DNA of 64,000 bases from Brevibacillus brevis NBRC 100599 (GCF_000010165.1 NC_012491.1:468501-532500); one strand, 5' to 3'. Positions 35,133-44,010 are shown, counted from the first letter of the stretch. The notes: generated by a model not told the origin, from the letters alone. Program-made: numbers and translations.

Positions 35133-36170
35133 ATGAAACGGGTAGCTTTACCACTGGTGTTATTGTTGGTTTTCACCCTGTTCCTCGGCGGTTGTTTCGG
35201 TCAGAAAACACCAGAAGATGTGGTGAGCGACCTGAACGGTGCGTTGGGAAAAATGACTGGGTACAAGTCTCAGGCAGTTTTGACCATGCAGACAGGCTCT
35301 ACCCCCATGGAGTACGATGTTCAGGTCTGGTATGAAAAGCCAACCAACTATCGGGTAGCTCTCACCTCGAAGCAGCGTGGCATTACACAAATCATCTTGC
35401 GAAACAATGAAGGAGTCTTTGTACTGACCCCGCATCTGAACAAGAGCTTCCGCTTCCAAAGTGGCTGGCCTGAGAACAACGGACCGTTATATCTATACGA
35501 AACGCTGGCCAAGAGCATTATCGATGACACTGAGCGCCAAATGAAGATGGAAGAAAAACAGTATGTATTCGAAGTGAAAGCGAACTACAGCGGCAATCGT
35601 TCTTTGACCAAGCAAAAAATTTGGCTGACAGAAGATTTCAAACCAACGCACGCCGAAATTATGGATGCTAGCATGAATCCGCTCGTACGTATTGATTTCA
35701 CTGATTTTTCGTTCAACCCTATGTTTGACAAAGACGCCTTTGACAAAGAGCGCAATATGACAACAAGCTCGTTGACAACGATCCCAACAATGGCGCAAAC
35801 AAATGGACAGGTCGTAAAACAACCGAACAGCCAATTCGGTGTTATCGTCCCTACGTATATGCCAGAAGGGGTTAAGCAAGGAGATATCGAGCCAGTCACC
35901 CGTGATGGAGAGAGAAAGGTTATCTTAACCTACAAAGGGACTTACAACTACAAGGTAATCGAAGGTCGCCCGACAGCAGCATCTGTATCGTATGAGCAAG
36001 GTATGCCTGTGAACCTCGGCTTTACGGTTGGTGTGCTTGCGCAGACAGGTGAAAATCAGCGACTTCTGACGTGGGAGCTCGACGGCATCGAATATACAAT
36101 CGCGGGGGATCTTCCTGAGGAAGAAATGGTGAATGTCGCACAGTCGACATATGGCCTCAGCGCGAAATAA
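35133..36170 (+). CDS. ydcC: YdcC-like sporulation lipoprotein (LolA-like fold)
   Basis: A 345-residue lipoprotein with a signal peptide ending LGGC (cysteine about residue 21), then a LolA/LppX-like beta-barrel half (early motif VVSDLNGALGKMTGYKSQAVLTM) and a second domain after about residue 220. B. subtilis YdcC occupies the same place downstream of acpS and is a sporulation protein; its function is not defined. AAGGAGGAG precedes the ATG. A consensus sigma-E promoter lies upstream, and a terminator follows. Confidence 0.9.
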   Translation: MKRVALPLVLLLVFTLFLGGCFGQKTPEDVVSDLNGALGKMTGYKSQAVLTMQTGSTPMEYDVQVWYEKPTNYRVALTSKQRGITQIILRNNEGVFVLTPHLNKSFRFQSGWPENNGPLYLYETLAKSIIDDTERQMKMEEKQYVFEVKANYSGNRSLTKQKIWLTEDFKPTHAEIMDASMNPLVRIDFTDFSFNPMFDKDAFDKERNMTTSSLTTIPTMAQTNGQVVKQPNSQFGVIVPTYMPEGVKQGDIEPVTRDGERKVILTYKGTYNYKVIEGRPTAASVSYEQGMPVNLGFTVGVLAQTGENQRLLTWELDGIEYTIAGDLPEEEMVNVAQSTYGLSAK

Positions 36171-36179
36171 AAGCGTGGG

Positions 36180-36211
36180 AGAGGGGACGGTGAATGCCGT
36201 CCTCTTTTGTT
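36180..36211 (+). terminator. Terminator of ydcC
   Basis: GAGGGGACGG pairs with CCGTCCTC around a short loop with one bulge, followed by TTTTGTTTT. Confidence 0.78.
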
Positions 36212-36226
36212 TTCGCATTAGAAAGT

Positions 36227-36340
36227 GGCTGTAGCGGAGGGGAAGAAGCGCATTTCCAGTCTACGCTTCGGCCTACGCCCCGCAAGGGGTTAGACTGTCC
36301 GCTCCAGAGGCGCTTGGACTGGAAATGCACTTCTTCCCAA
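36227..36340. repeat. Family 1 palindromic repeat, copy 1b
   Basis: It starts with GGCTGT and is bounded by a 22-bp inverted repeat with one mismatch: the left arm at 36240-36261 (GGGAAGAAGCGCATTTCCAG...) and the right arm at 36317-36338. The internal blocks GCTTCGGCCTACGCCC and AGACTGTCCGCTCC are shared with copies 1a and 1c. It is shorter than copy 1a, which has an extra central hairpin. Confidence 0.8.
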
Positions 36341-36430
36341 GCAACTTTGTTCTACTATTTTAGAAACTCCCCCCTGTTGATACATAAAGGAGAATCTTCC
36401 TAAGTTTTAAAGAAGCGATGAACCAAAAAA

Positions 36431-36466
36431 GCTGGCGAAAAGAAAAAGCACAGGGCTCGCAGACCT
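36431..36466. repeat. Family 2 structured element, copy 2B, left part
   Basis: This is the left fragment of the second family 2 copy, cut by an IS element. GAAAAGAAAAAGCACAG at 36437-36453 is the outer-stem 5' arm; its exact complement is at 38115-38131 beyond the IS. The next bases, CTCGCAGACCT, correspond to GCGAAGATCTT in copy 2A. Confidence 0.75.
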
Positions 36467-37949
36467 TGAACTACTACCCATTAGATGGACACTTTGAAAA
36501 AAGTGACCGTCTAACGGGTTTTTATGTTTTAATCATCATTAACGAGAAATGAGTGGGGATATGTTAGATGAGTAAAAATAGAATAAGTTTTACGGAACAT
36601 GAGATACATATGTTAGAAAAAAATCAAAATGTACTTCGAGTAACAGGGAAAAACATCACGTATTCTTCTATGTTCAAATTTACCGCTGTACAGGCATATC
36701 GAGAGGGACAAACGCCGATTGAGATATTTCTTCAGGCAGGTTTCCCCTTAGAAATAATTGGTCGTCATACACCAAAAAAATGCTTACATCGATGGAGAAA
36801 AGTATATACGACTTTTGGGGAAGCTGGATTAATTGAGGAGCGCAGAGGCAAGGGGAGCACCGGTAGAAAGTCAGAGGGAGAATTATCAGCAGAAGAAAAA
36901 CTGAGACGTGCTGAAGCACGAATTAGGCTTCTGGAGGCAGAGAACGAACTTTTAAAAAAGCTAGAAGCGCTCGAAAGACAAACCAATAAGACGTTATCGT
37001 CTCCCGAGCGCTTTCAGCTTATTAGCCTAGTTCTTCGTAAACATGGCTTGAAGCGTGTAACCCGTTATCTATGCCAGATTGCTGAAGTGAGCTCAAGTGG
37101 CTATTATCGCTGGTGTAGTGCTGAGGAACAGCGACAAATTCGAGAAGAAGCCGACGAACGAGACTTCCTGCTCATCAAGGAGCATTTCGAAACTCGAAAA
37201 GGGAGAGCAGGAGTGCTGGTCATTAAAATGAGATTGGAGCGGATGAACGGTGCCGTGATGAATCATAAAAAGATTCGTCGTCTTATGCAAAAGTTTAAGT
37301 TAGTCACTCTTATTCGGAAAGCGAATCCGTATCGAAAAATGGCCAAGGCTACTCAGGAACACCGCACATGCCCAAACCTACTTAAACGTCAGTTTGATCA
37401 AGGTATACCCGAGAAGGTTCTACTTACTGACATTACTTATTTGCGCTATGGTACTGGTCAATGGGCATATTTGTCTTGCGTAAAAGATGGGGCGACCAAA
37501 CAGATTTTGGCACACTATCTGTCTTCGACATTGGAGTTATCACTAGTGAAACGGACACTAGACTTATTAATCAAACGATTGGACGGTAACGTCCATCCGG
37601 ATGCTATTTTTCATTCGGATCAAGGAATGCACTACACTCATCTTACAACGAGGCGCCTTATTGCTGAGGCTGGTTTTAAGCAGTCGATGTCTCGCAAAGG
37701 TAACTGCTGGGACAATGCTTCAATGGAATCGTTCTTCGGTCATATGAAAGACGAACTCGAATATAAGGACTGTGTTTCACTTCAAGAGTTGCGTCAACGC
37801 GTCAACGAATATGTAACCTATTACAATTCAGAGCGTTATCAGTGGACATTAAAAAAGATGACTCCTGATGAAACCAGGAATCATCTCATTGCTGCTTAAT
37901 TTGCAACAGGCTCTTTTTAAATACTGTCTATTACTAGGGGAGTAGTTCA
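36467..37949. mobile_element. IS3-family insertion sequence, complete, with CCT target duplication
   Basis: A 1,483-bp element. Its ends read TGAACTACTACCC (left) and, on the other strand, TGAACTACTCCCC (right), with further matches over about 40 bases. They end in the TG...CA typical of IS3. CCT lies directly outside each end (36464-36466 and 37950-37952), a 3-bp target duplication. Joining the flanks after removal of the IS and one CCT restores the structured repeat found at 18691. It carries one transposase gene. Confidence 0.92.
36568..37899 (+). CDS. IS3-family transposase, single-frame
   Basis: A 443-residue DDE transposase. Residues 30-100 hold a helix-turn-helix region, followed by a leucine-zipper-like coiled coil (KLRRAEARIRLLEAENELLK, about 111-130), an HTH_21-type segment and a retroviral-integrase-like core. 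The catalytic triad is Asp288, Asp351 and Glu387, with the 35-residue D-E spacing of IS3. Most IS3 elements make the protein from two frames by -1 frameshifting; here the two parts are in one frame. The gene is intact. Confidence 0.93.
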   Translation: MSKNRISFTEHEIHMLEKNQNVLRVTGKNITYSSMFKFTAVQAYREGQTPIEIFLQAGFPLEIIGRHTPKKCLHRWRKVYTTFGEAGLIEERRGKGSTGRKSEGELSAEEKLRRAEARIRLLEAENELLKKLEALERQTNKTLSSPERFQLISLVLRKHGLKRVTRYLCQIAEVSSSGYYRWCSAEEQRQIREEADERDFLLIKEHFETRKGRAGVLVIKMRLERMNGAVMNHKKIRRLMQKFKLVTLIRKANPYRKMAKATQEHRTCPNLLKRQFDQGIPEKVLLTDITYLRYGTGQWAYLSCVKDGATKQILAHYLSSTLELSLVKRTLDLLIKRLDGNVHPDAIFHSDQGMHYTHLTTRRLIAEAGFKQSMSRKGNCWDNASMESFFGHMKDELEYKDCVSLQELRQRVNEYVTYYNSERYQWTLKKMTPDETRNHLIAA

Positions 37950-38156
37950 CCTTGACATCGCCTACCCAGTCGGAACTCCAAAAAGGGGACCACGCTTGTC
38001 GAACACTTCTTCCCTGAGAAACTTCCGCCCGTAGGGTGGCTTTGGATCGACGGTCCCCTTTTTGGAGTGGAGACGGCCAGTCAATCCCCCAGAGCGTGTC
38101 AGAGTCGAAGAGAACTGTGCTTTTTCTTTTCCTCCACTATGTTGACATAGTTTTCT
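37950..38156. repeat. Family 2 structured element, copy 2B, right part
   Basis: This is the remainder of copy 2B. The inner stem is ACTCCAAAAAGGGGACC at 37975-37991 with its exact complement at 38052-38068 (17 bp). The outer-stem 3' arm is CTGTGCTTTTTCTTTTC at 38115-38131. After the inner stem, GGAGACGGCCAGTCAATCCC corresponds to GGAGGCGGGCAGTGAATCCC in copy 2A. The end motif GACATAGTTTTCT is at 38144-38156. The spacings between stems are within a few bases of those in copy 2A. Confidence 0.8.
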
Positions 38157-38277
38157 ACGATTTTCCCTCAAGTTTTCCTTTTTTCTCAAACGGGAATCTA
38201 AAAATACCCATGTACACTTGGTCTTGTAACAAAGAACAAGCACACTACACGAGCATAGACGAAAGGGTTGAGTGTAT

Positions 38278-39651
38278 ATGTTTAGCAAAACAAAAATGGG
38301 AATGCTGATGGGAACGATGGCAGTAGTTTTGAGTCTGGGTAGCATAGGCGGAGCAATGGCAGCCGATTCAGCAAAACCAACTTCATTGAATAAACCCGTA
38401 GAAGTAAAATTCAAAACCGGCAAGATGGGCCACCACGGTGGGGTGGGCTTCAAAGAAAATAAAGAGCTGCTCTCGCTGTTAAAGCTGGATGCTGACAAGC
38501 TGAAAGAAGAGCTTGCGGCAGGGAAAACACTCGCAGCGATTGCACAAGCCCAAGGAGTTGACACTGCAGATGTCGTGGCACTTCTGGTTGACCAGCAAGA
38601 GGCCAAACTGAAAGGAGCAGTAACAGCAGGCAAGCTGACGCAGGAGCAGGCAGATAAGCTGTCTGAAAATCTGAGCGACCGCGTAAAAGAACAGGTAGAA
38701 AACTCGAAACCGGATAAAGGCTTCGGCAGAGGAGGCTTCATCGGTGGCTTCGAGAAAAACGAAGAACTGCTGTCTCTCTTGAAGCTGGATGCCGATAAAC
38801 TCCAAGAAGAACTGAAAGCCGACAAATCGCTGGCTACAATCGCAGAGGCTCAAGGCGTATCTGTGGATGATCTGGTGGCTCTGTTGGTAAAACAACAAGA
38901 AACCAAGCTGAAAGAGGCAGTAGCGGCAGGCAAGCTCACTCAGGAGCAAGCCGACAAGATGAATGAAAAAGCGAACGAACGAGTAAAAGAAATGGTGCAA
39001 AATACGCATCACGGACGTGGACCGGGTAGAGAAATGGGCTTCGAGAAAAACCAAGAACTGTTGTCTCTCTTGAAGCTGGACGCCGATAAGCTCCAAGAAG
39101 AGCTGAAAGCGGAGAAATCGCTGGCTACAATCGCAGAGACCCAAGGCGTATCTGTGGATGATCTGGTGGCTTTGTTGGTAAAACAACAGGAAACCAAGCT
39201 GAAAGAGGCAGTAGCGGCAGGCAAGCTCACTCAGGAGCAAGCCGACAAGATGAATGAAAAAGCGAGCGAACGAGTAAAAGAAATGGTGCAAAATACGCAT
39301 CATGGACGTGGACCAGGTAAAGGAATGGGTATCGAGAAAAATGAAGAACTGCTGTCCCTCCTCAAGCTGGATGCAGACAAGCTGAAGGAAGAGCAAAAAG
39401 CAGGAAAATCGTTGGCGACTATCGCCAAGGAGCAAGGTGTAGAAGTGGATGATGTTATCAAGCTCTTGGTAGGTCAACACGAAACCAAGCTAAAAGAAGC
39501 AGTTAAGGCAGGCAAGCTCACACAGGAGCAAGCTGACAAGCGCAGCGAGGAATTGACTGCGATGGTGCAAAAGATGGTGGATGGCAGCTTTGAAAAAGTC
39601 GTTTTCCCAAAACATGAAAAAGAGAAAAAAGACCAGAAGGAAACCATGTAG
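38278..39651 (+). CDS. Secreted tandem-repeat protein (four about 85-residue repeats)
   Basis: A 457-residue exported protein. A signal peptide ends in AMAAD (about residue 28). Four imperfect repeats follow, each starting near ELLSLLKLDADKL, then SLATIAEAQGVSVDDLVALL and AAGKLTQEQADK. The KSLATIA..QGV segment resembles short helical repeats common in secreted Firmicutes and Actinobacteria proteins without a defined function. Linkers between repeats are rich in Gly/His/Arg (HHGRGPG). Repeats 2 and 3 are nearly identical in DNA. The start is the ATG at 38278; a GTG two codons earlier is possible. Confidence 0.88.
   Translation: MFSKTKMGMLMGTMAVVLSLGSIGGAMAADSAKPTSLNKPVEVKFKTGKMGHHGGVGFKENKELLSLLKLDADKLKEELAAGKTLAAIAQAQGVDTADVVALLVDQQEAKLKGAVTAGKLTQEQADKLSENLSDRVKEQVENSKPDKGFGRGGFIGGFEKNEELLSLLKLDADKLQEELKADKSLATIAEAQGVSVDDLVALLVKQQETKLKEAVAAGKLTQEQADKMNEKANERVKEMVQNTHHGRGPGREMGFEKNQELLSLLKLDADKLQEELKAEKSLATIAETQGVSVDDLVALLVKQQETKLKEAVAAGKLTQEQADKMNEKASERVKEMVQNTHHGRGPGKGMGIEKNEELLSLLKLDADKLKEEQKAGKSLATIAKEQGVEVDDVIKLLVGQHETKLKEAVKAGKLTQEQADKRSEELTAMVQKMVDGSFEKVVFPKHEKEKKDQKETM
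38752..39323 (+). repeat. Intragenic tandem DNA duplication
   Basis: Two adjacent units (about 38752-39032 and 39043-39323) inside the repeat-protein gene agree almost base for base over about 280 bp, whereas the first and fourth protein repeats are much more diverged. This indicates a recent in-frame duplication. Confidence 0.85.
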
Positions 39652-39660
39652 AAAAGTCAG

Positions 39661-39696
39661 GCAGGTGGGAGTTACTCCCATCTGCTTTTCTATTTT
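39661..39696 (+). terminator. Terminator of the repeat-protein gene
   Basis: GCAGGTGGGAG pairs with CTCCCATCTGC (one wobble) around TTA, followed by TTTTCTATTTT. Confidence 0.85.
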
Positions 39697-39836
39697 CTCG
39701 GGATTGGTCGATGTGCGTCGATTTGTACATAAAAACCAACGTGCGAATGAGGTGAAAGGACAATCCGCGAATTGACACACAGCGGGAAAACACGATACAT
39801 TCAGAGTAACTTATTGAATGAGGTGGCATGCTTTAC

Positions 39837-40277
39837 ATGAAGAAACCGTCTAACGAAGTTTTGTACCAGGAAGCATCGACCTACAAAGACATGCTCCTGC
39901 GAAAAAGCTGGAAAATGCGCATTAACGAGACTGTCATGTTTGTGCTGGGGATGATGATTCTCGCTCAATTTTTCCCGACCAATGACACGAGATTCAAGGT
40001 CCTTGTTTTCGCCATTGCCATTGCTGTTGTTGGATTGTCTCCGTTTATGTACAAATCGGTATTACGTCCGGTGTACAAGCTGACCAAGACCCACCTGATT
40101 ATCTCCTTGTCAGGACAGGAAAAGAGCTACCCGCTATCTGAAGTCGAGCAAATTTATGAAGGCCGTCATTTTTATCTCGTTGGCGGCAAAAAGGAATCCC
40201 TGATGGTTTCTAGGCAATTTCTCAGTCATTTGAATGAACGCTTGTTTTACTATAAAAAAGGGAACAAGAGGAGATAG
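39837..40277 (+). CDS. Hypothetical membrane protein with PH-like C-terminal domain
   Basis: A 146-residue protein with a cytoplasmic N-terminus, two adjacent membrane helices (about residues 33-75) and a C-terminal beta-rich segment (LTKTHLIISLSGQEKSYPLSEVEQIYEG) that looks like a bacterial PH-type domain. I do not recognise a named family. The ATG at 39837 is spaced correctly from AGGTGG; an earlier ATG is too close. It ends two bases before alr and is probably cotranscribed with it. Confidence 0.75.
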   Translation: MKKPSNEVLYQEASTYKDMLLRKSWKMRINETVMFVLGMMILAQFFPTNDTRFKVLVFAIAIAVVGLSPFMYKSVLRPVYKLTKTHLIISLSGQEKSYPLSEVEQIYEGRHFYLVGGKKESLMVSRQFLSHLNERLFYYKKGNKRR

Positions 40278-40279
40278 GA

Positions 40280-41482
40280 ATGAAATCGTTTTGTCGTGAC
40301 ACTTGGGTAGAGGTTGATTTGGATGCCATCCGGGCGAACCTCGAGACATTCAAACGCCATTTGCCAGAAAAAACGGATATTATGGCTGTTGTGAAAGCAG
40401 ACGGGTATGGTCATGGTGCTGTCCATGTTGGAAAAGAAGCGTTGGCGAGCGGTGCAGATTCACTTGCAGTCGCATTGCTCGATGAAGCGCTTATTTTGCG
40501 GAGGGCAGGGATCACAGCACCGATTTTAGTGTTGGGATACACACCTGTCGAGTCCATTGTCACTGCAAGCGAGCTGGAAGTGGAGTTAACTGCTTACAGC
40601 GTCGAATGGATCACGGAAGCGAACGACATTCTTCAGAAAAACGATCACAAGCCTGTCGGAATTCATGTGAAGACCGATACGGGGATGGGACGTTTGGGCG
40701 TTCGGACAAAGGAAGATTTGCTTGCGGTTGTAGGTGCCCTTGAAGAATGCTCGAAGCTTAAGTGGACAGGCATTTTTACGCATTTTGCCTGCGCGGATGA
40801 ACCAGATACAACCCATGTGCGACGACAACACGACTTGTTTCAATCCTTTTTGCAAGCACTGCGTGAAGCAAATAAAAAATTGCCGACCGTTCATTGCTGC
40901 AATACGGCTGCGGCTATCGCATTTCCCGATTGGGGGTATGATACGATTCGTTTAGGCATAGGTTTATACGGATTGTATCCTTCTTTGTACATGAAAGAAC
41001 GTGCGGATGTTATTCTTACCCCCGCGCTGGCGCTCAAGACCAGAATTGCCCACGTGAAGAAGGCAGATGAGCCATTTACCGTCAGCTATGGTGCTACGCA
41101 TACAGCACAGCCGGATGAGTGGATTGCAACGCTGCCGATTGGATACGCAGATGGCTATTCTCGCCTTTTGTCCAACCGCGGTGAGGTGTTGTACAATGGC
41201 ACGCGCTACCCGATTGCAGGCAGAGTTTGCATGGACCAAATCATGGTCAGCCTGAATTCGACAGAAGCAGCGGTCAATGATGAGGTCGTCTTGTATGGTA
41301 AGCAGGGTGATGAGGAAATCTCCTTGGATGAAATTGCCGATTTGCTGGGAACAATCAATTACGAGGTTCCTTGTATGCTGAATTACCGAATTCCGCGCCT
41401 TTATTTGCGCGACCAGAAGGTAACGGACGTATTTCACCCATTGACGATGAAGCACTCGTCCCATGAAAATGTAAATATCTAG
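40280..41482 (+). CDS. alr: Alanine racemase
   Basis: A 400-residue PLP enzyme that converts L- to D-alanine for peptidoglycan. The PLP lysine is Lys39 in VVKADGYGHG, and the catalytic tyrosine region of the C-terminal domain is VSYGATHT (about residue 269). Length and domain order (TIM barrel, then beta domain) are normal. AGAGGAGATAGG precedes the ATG. The position upstream of ndoAI-ndoA is the same as in B. subtilis. Confidence 0.95.
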   Translation: MKSFCRDTWVEVDLDAIRANLETFKRHLPEKTDIMAVVKADGYGHGAVHVGKEALASGADSLAVALLDEALILRRAGITAPILVLGYTPVESIVTASELEVELTAYSVEWITEANDILQKNDHKPVGIHVKTDTGMGRLGVRTKEDLLAVVGALEECSKLKWTGIFTHFACADEPDTTHVRRQHDLFQSFLQALREANKKLPTVHCCNTAAAIAFPDWGYDTIRLGIGLYGLYPSLYMKERADVILTPALALKTRIAHVKKADEPFTVSYGATHTAQPDEWIATLPIGYADGYSRLLSNRGEVLYNGTRYPIAGRVCMDQIMVSLNSTEAAVNDEVVLYGKQGDEEISLDEIADLLGTINYEVPCMLNYRIPRLYLRDQKVTDVFHPLTMKHSSHENVNI

Positions 41483-41733
41483 CAGGGAAAATCAGCAGGA
41501 ATTTCCCCGTGGAACACGAATACTAGTTAAGCGAAAAAGCTGGCTTTTTTGGGTAAACGAAGTCTTCACCTGCACCTTTGGATTGTTTACACTCACGTTT
41601 TCTCACCGAAAAAGCGCACAGTAGGTATATTTTTGCAATGGATTCGACATAATGGTATTGTTCATATTGGCTGTTCTTTCTAGAACCAGCAAAGCGGATG
41701 GAAGTTACGGTCATGGTTGGAGGTGGATTTGTC

Positions 41734-42012
41734 TTGTCGAAGTCAAACACGAAACGCATCATGATCAGCTTGCCACAACACTTGCTTCAGGAAGTGGATG
41801 GCGTTATTCAAAAGGAAAAATCCAATCGCAGCGAGTTTATTCGTCAAGCGATGCATTTGTATTTGAAAGAGCGAAAAAAACGTACAATCCGTGAGACCAT
41901 GCAAAAAGGGTACATGGAGATGGCGAAGATCAATCTGAATATGGCATCGGAGGCTTTTGGCGCTGAAGAAGAGGCTGACCATACTCTTGTCCGCTTAGTT
42001 AGCGGGGTGTGA
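41734..42012 (+). CDS. ndoAI: Antitoxin NdoAI (MazE-type, ribbon-helix-helix)
   Basis: A 92-residue antitoxin. The N-terminal ribbon-helix-helix DNA-binding motif (KRIMISLPQHLLQEVDGVI) is followed by a C-terminal tail that masks the toxin, ending GYMEMAKINLNMASEAFGAEE like the B. subtilis protein. The TTG at 41734 is spaced seven bases from TTGGAGGTGG. It ends three bases before the toxin gene, so the two are co-translated. It probably represses its own promoter. Confidence 0.94.
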   Translation: MSKSNTKRIMISLPQHLLQEVDGVIQKEKSNRSEFIRQAMHLYLKERKKRTIRETMQKGYMEMAKINLNMASEAFGAEEEADHTLVRLVSGV

Positions 42013-42015
42013 CTG

Positions 42016-42366
42016 GTGATTGTCAAACGTGGCGATGTGTTTTTCGCGGACCTGTCCCCGGTCGTTGGCTCTGAGCAAGGAGGCGTACGGCCTGTTTTAG
42101 TCATTCAAAACGACATTGGAAATCGATTTAGTCCGACGGTCATCGTCGCAGCCATTACGGCGCAGATTCAAAAGGCGAAGCTGCCTACGCATGTGGAAAT
42201 TGACGCAAAAACTTATGGATTTGATCGTGACTCCGTTATTCTGTTGGAACAAATACGAACCATTGACAAACAACGTCTAACTGATAAAATTACGCATCTC
42301 GATGACGAGATGATGGATCGGGTTAATGAATCCTTACAAATCAGTTTAGGACTCATTGATTTTTAA
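42016..42366 (+). CDS. ndoA: Endoribonuclease toxin NdoA (EndoA/MazF/PemK family)
   Basis: A 116-residue mRNA interferase. The family N-terminus [21 protein letters not shown] contains the conserved catalytic loop region, and the ending [13 protein letters not shown] matches B. subtilis EndoA closely. That enzyme cleaves RNA at UACAU; the same specificity is likely but not shown here. It has a GTG start. A terminator at 42398 separates it from the rsb operon. Confidence 0.95.
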   Translation: MIVKRGDVFFADLSPVVGSEQGGVRPVLVIQNDIGNRFSPTVIVAAITAQIQKAKLPTHVEIDAKTYGFDRDSVILLEQIRTIDKQRLTDKITHLDDEMMDRVNESLQISLGLIDF

Positions 42367-42397
42367 CGTGTGAAAAAAGATCAGATTATTTGATAGG

Positions 42398-42430
42398 AAA
42401 AGCCACTTGAGTGAAGCAAGTGGTTTTTTG
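42398..42430 (+). terminator. Terminator of ndoAI-ndoA
   Basis: AAGCCACTTG pairs with CAAGTGGTTT around AGTGAAG, followed by T. Confidence 0.9.
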
Positions 42431-42574
42431 CTGTCAAATTTGCAGGGATTTCGTGGGTGTACATCGAACTGTTCGAAAAGAGAATTTAAGACAAAATGTG
42501 ACACAATATGATTTATTTTTCGAGGTAGAGAAAAAACTCATTTCTACCTACCAAGCGAGGCGGAAGGGGTTTTT

Positions 42575-43003
42575 TTGGTTGTGGCAGACTATTCTCCTGA
42601 GACAATCAATATAGAACAAGAATCAGACATCGTGACGGCGCGGCAAGTGGGGCGAAATATGTCGAAGCTGTTTGGCTTTGGCACGATCACGCAGTCCCGC
42701 ATCGCCACGTCAATCTCTGAATTAGCTCGCAACATTTATTTGTATGCGGGCGCGGGGGCGATCATCATTTCGCCGATTGAGCGCGAAGGAATGATCGGCT
42801 TGCAAATAACAGCAAATGACAACGGTCCAGGGATTCCTGATATTCGCCAGGCATTAGATGATGGCTATTCGACTTCGGGTGCCCTCGGAGCCGGATTGCC
42901 GGGTGTCAGGCGCATGATGGATGAATTTGAGATCCACAGTACCCTGGGTGAAGGAACGCGTGTTGTTGTTGTGAAGTGGAGCGATCAAGCAAAGGAGGAA
43001 TGA
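42575..43003 (+). CDS. rsbT: Serine kinase / switch protein RsbT
   Basis: A 142-residue GHKL-type kinase of the RsbT family. ATP-lid motifs are ANDNGPGIPD and STSGALGAGLPGVRRMMDEF. In B. subtilis RsbT is held by the RsbR-RsbS stressosome and, when released, activates the phosphatase RsbU. Here rsbR and rsbS are absent upstream: the preceding gene is ndoA. The TTG at 42575 follows GGAAGGGG; a GTG two codons later is also possible. It lies five bases ahead of rsbU. Confidence 0.9.
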   Translation: MVVADYSPETINIEQESDIVTARQVGRNMSKLFGFGTITQSRIATSISELARNIYLYAGAGAIIISPIEREGMIGLQITANDNGPGIPDIRQALDDGYSTSGALGAGLPGVRRMMDEFEIHSTLGEGTRVVVVKWSDQAKEE

Positions 43004-43008
43004 GATAG

Positions 43009-44010
43009 ATGGTAACCCGGAGCTTCCAAGAAGAGTATGTAAAAATTCTTCGGGATTACCTGAGTGCTCAAGGGGAGGACCAGCTTTATGGAGCCCAGCA
43101 GTTGGGCAAATGGATGCTTTCTCAAGATATTTCACCAGAAGAAATAACTGATTTGCACGCGCAAGCGCTTGAGCAGCTCGGGGAAGTGCCAGAGTTTGTG
43201 CGTTCCTCCTTCTCCATTTTGACAGAGGTCATGATTGAATATGGGAACGAGCACCGATCCGTAAATAGCTGGCGCAATCGCCATCAGCAAATGGAATCAG
43301 AAATAGCCGTGGCGAAAGCGATGCAGCAATCACTTTTGCCAAGTGAGGTTCCAGTCTATTCAGAACTGGAGATTGGCGTAGTGAGTATTGCTGCGAAACA
43401 AATCTCGGGCGACTATTACGACTTCATTGAGCAAAGTGAAGGGCGTTTTGGTGTCGCCATAGCAGACATTACCGGAAAAGGAATGCCTGCTGCGATGTGT
43501 ATGTCGATGGTGAAATATGGGCTAGACAGCCTTGGACAAATGGAGCTGGGTCCCGATGAAATGCTGCACCATTTAAACAGGATCGTGGGAAGAAACATTG
43601 ATCCGAGCATGTTTGTGACGATGATGTTTGGCAGTTACGACTCGAAGAAGCACTGTTTCCGTTATGCCATGGCAGGACATGAGCCAGGATTTTTGTATCG
43701 GTCGGCCGAAGGAAAGTTTTACGATCTTGAAGGACGAGGGAACGCACTCGGTTTATGCCCAAACAGTGAATACGAGGTTCAGGAGATTTGTTTAGAAATA
43801 AATGATGTTCTGATTCTTCTGACGGATGGTGTAACAGAATGCAAAAATAACCGATATTATTTGCAAAGGGAAGAGCTTGTACACCATTTGCAAAAAGAGG
43901 TTGGCGAATCTGCCCAAAAGATGGCAAACGGCCTGTACAATAGACTGCTTCTGCTCTCCCAGTTTAACCTGCTGGATGATTACACCATGATTGTGCTTCG
44001 AAGAACTTAA
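43009..44010 (+). CDS. rsbU: Phosphoserine phosphatase RsbU
   Basis: A 333-residue PP2C-type phosphatase that dephosphorylates RsbV. The N-terminal helical domain of about 85 residues is of the RsbT-binding RsbU type. The SpoIIE catalytic domain follows, with metal-binding motifs ISGDYYDF (about residue 133), IADITGKGMPAAMCMSM (about 151-167), LLTDGVTE (about 270) and a final DDYTMIVLR. Retention of the RsbU N-terminal domain next to rsbT suggests that RsbT-RsbU activation operates. Confidence 0.92.
   Translation: MVTRSFQEEYVKILRDYLSAQGEDQLYGAQQLGKWMLSQDISPEEITDLHAQALEQLGEVPEFVRSSFSILTEVMIEYGNEHRSVNSWRNRHQQMESEIAVAKAMQQSLLPSEVPVYSELEIGVVSIAAKQISGDYYDFIEQSEGRFGVAIADITGKGMPAAMCMSMVKYGLDSLGQMELGPDEMLHHLNRIVGRNIDPSMFVTMMFGSYDSKKHCFRYAMAGHEPGFLYRSAEGKFYDLEGRGNALGLCPNSEYEVQEICLEINDVLILLTDGVTECKNNRYYLQREELVHHLQKEVGESAQKMANGLYNRLLLLSQFNLLDDYTMIVLRRT

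Noticed and set aside
37962..38825. Minus-strand frame running through the structured repeat and the start of the repeat-protein gene
   Set aside because: The Ser-rich composition and the location across two unrelated features mark it as a chance frame.
38752..39323. Possible CRISPR-like or other direct-repeat array
   Set aside because: The repeats are about 280 bp long and lie in frame inside a coding sequence. There are no short repeats with unique spacers and no cas genes.
38479..39480. Minus-strand frame of 333 codons opposite the tandem-repeat protein
   Set aside because: It mirrors the repeat structure of the sense gene and has no start signals. The sense gene has a signal peptide and a terminator.
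42367..42574. Sigma-B autoregulatory promoter ahead of rsbT
   Set aside because: Only poor matches to the GTTTAA/GGGWAW elements were found, at unsuitable spacing and overlapping the ndoA terminator.
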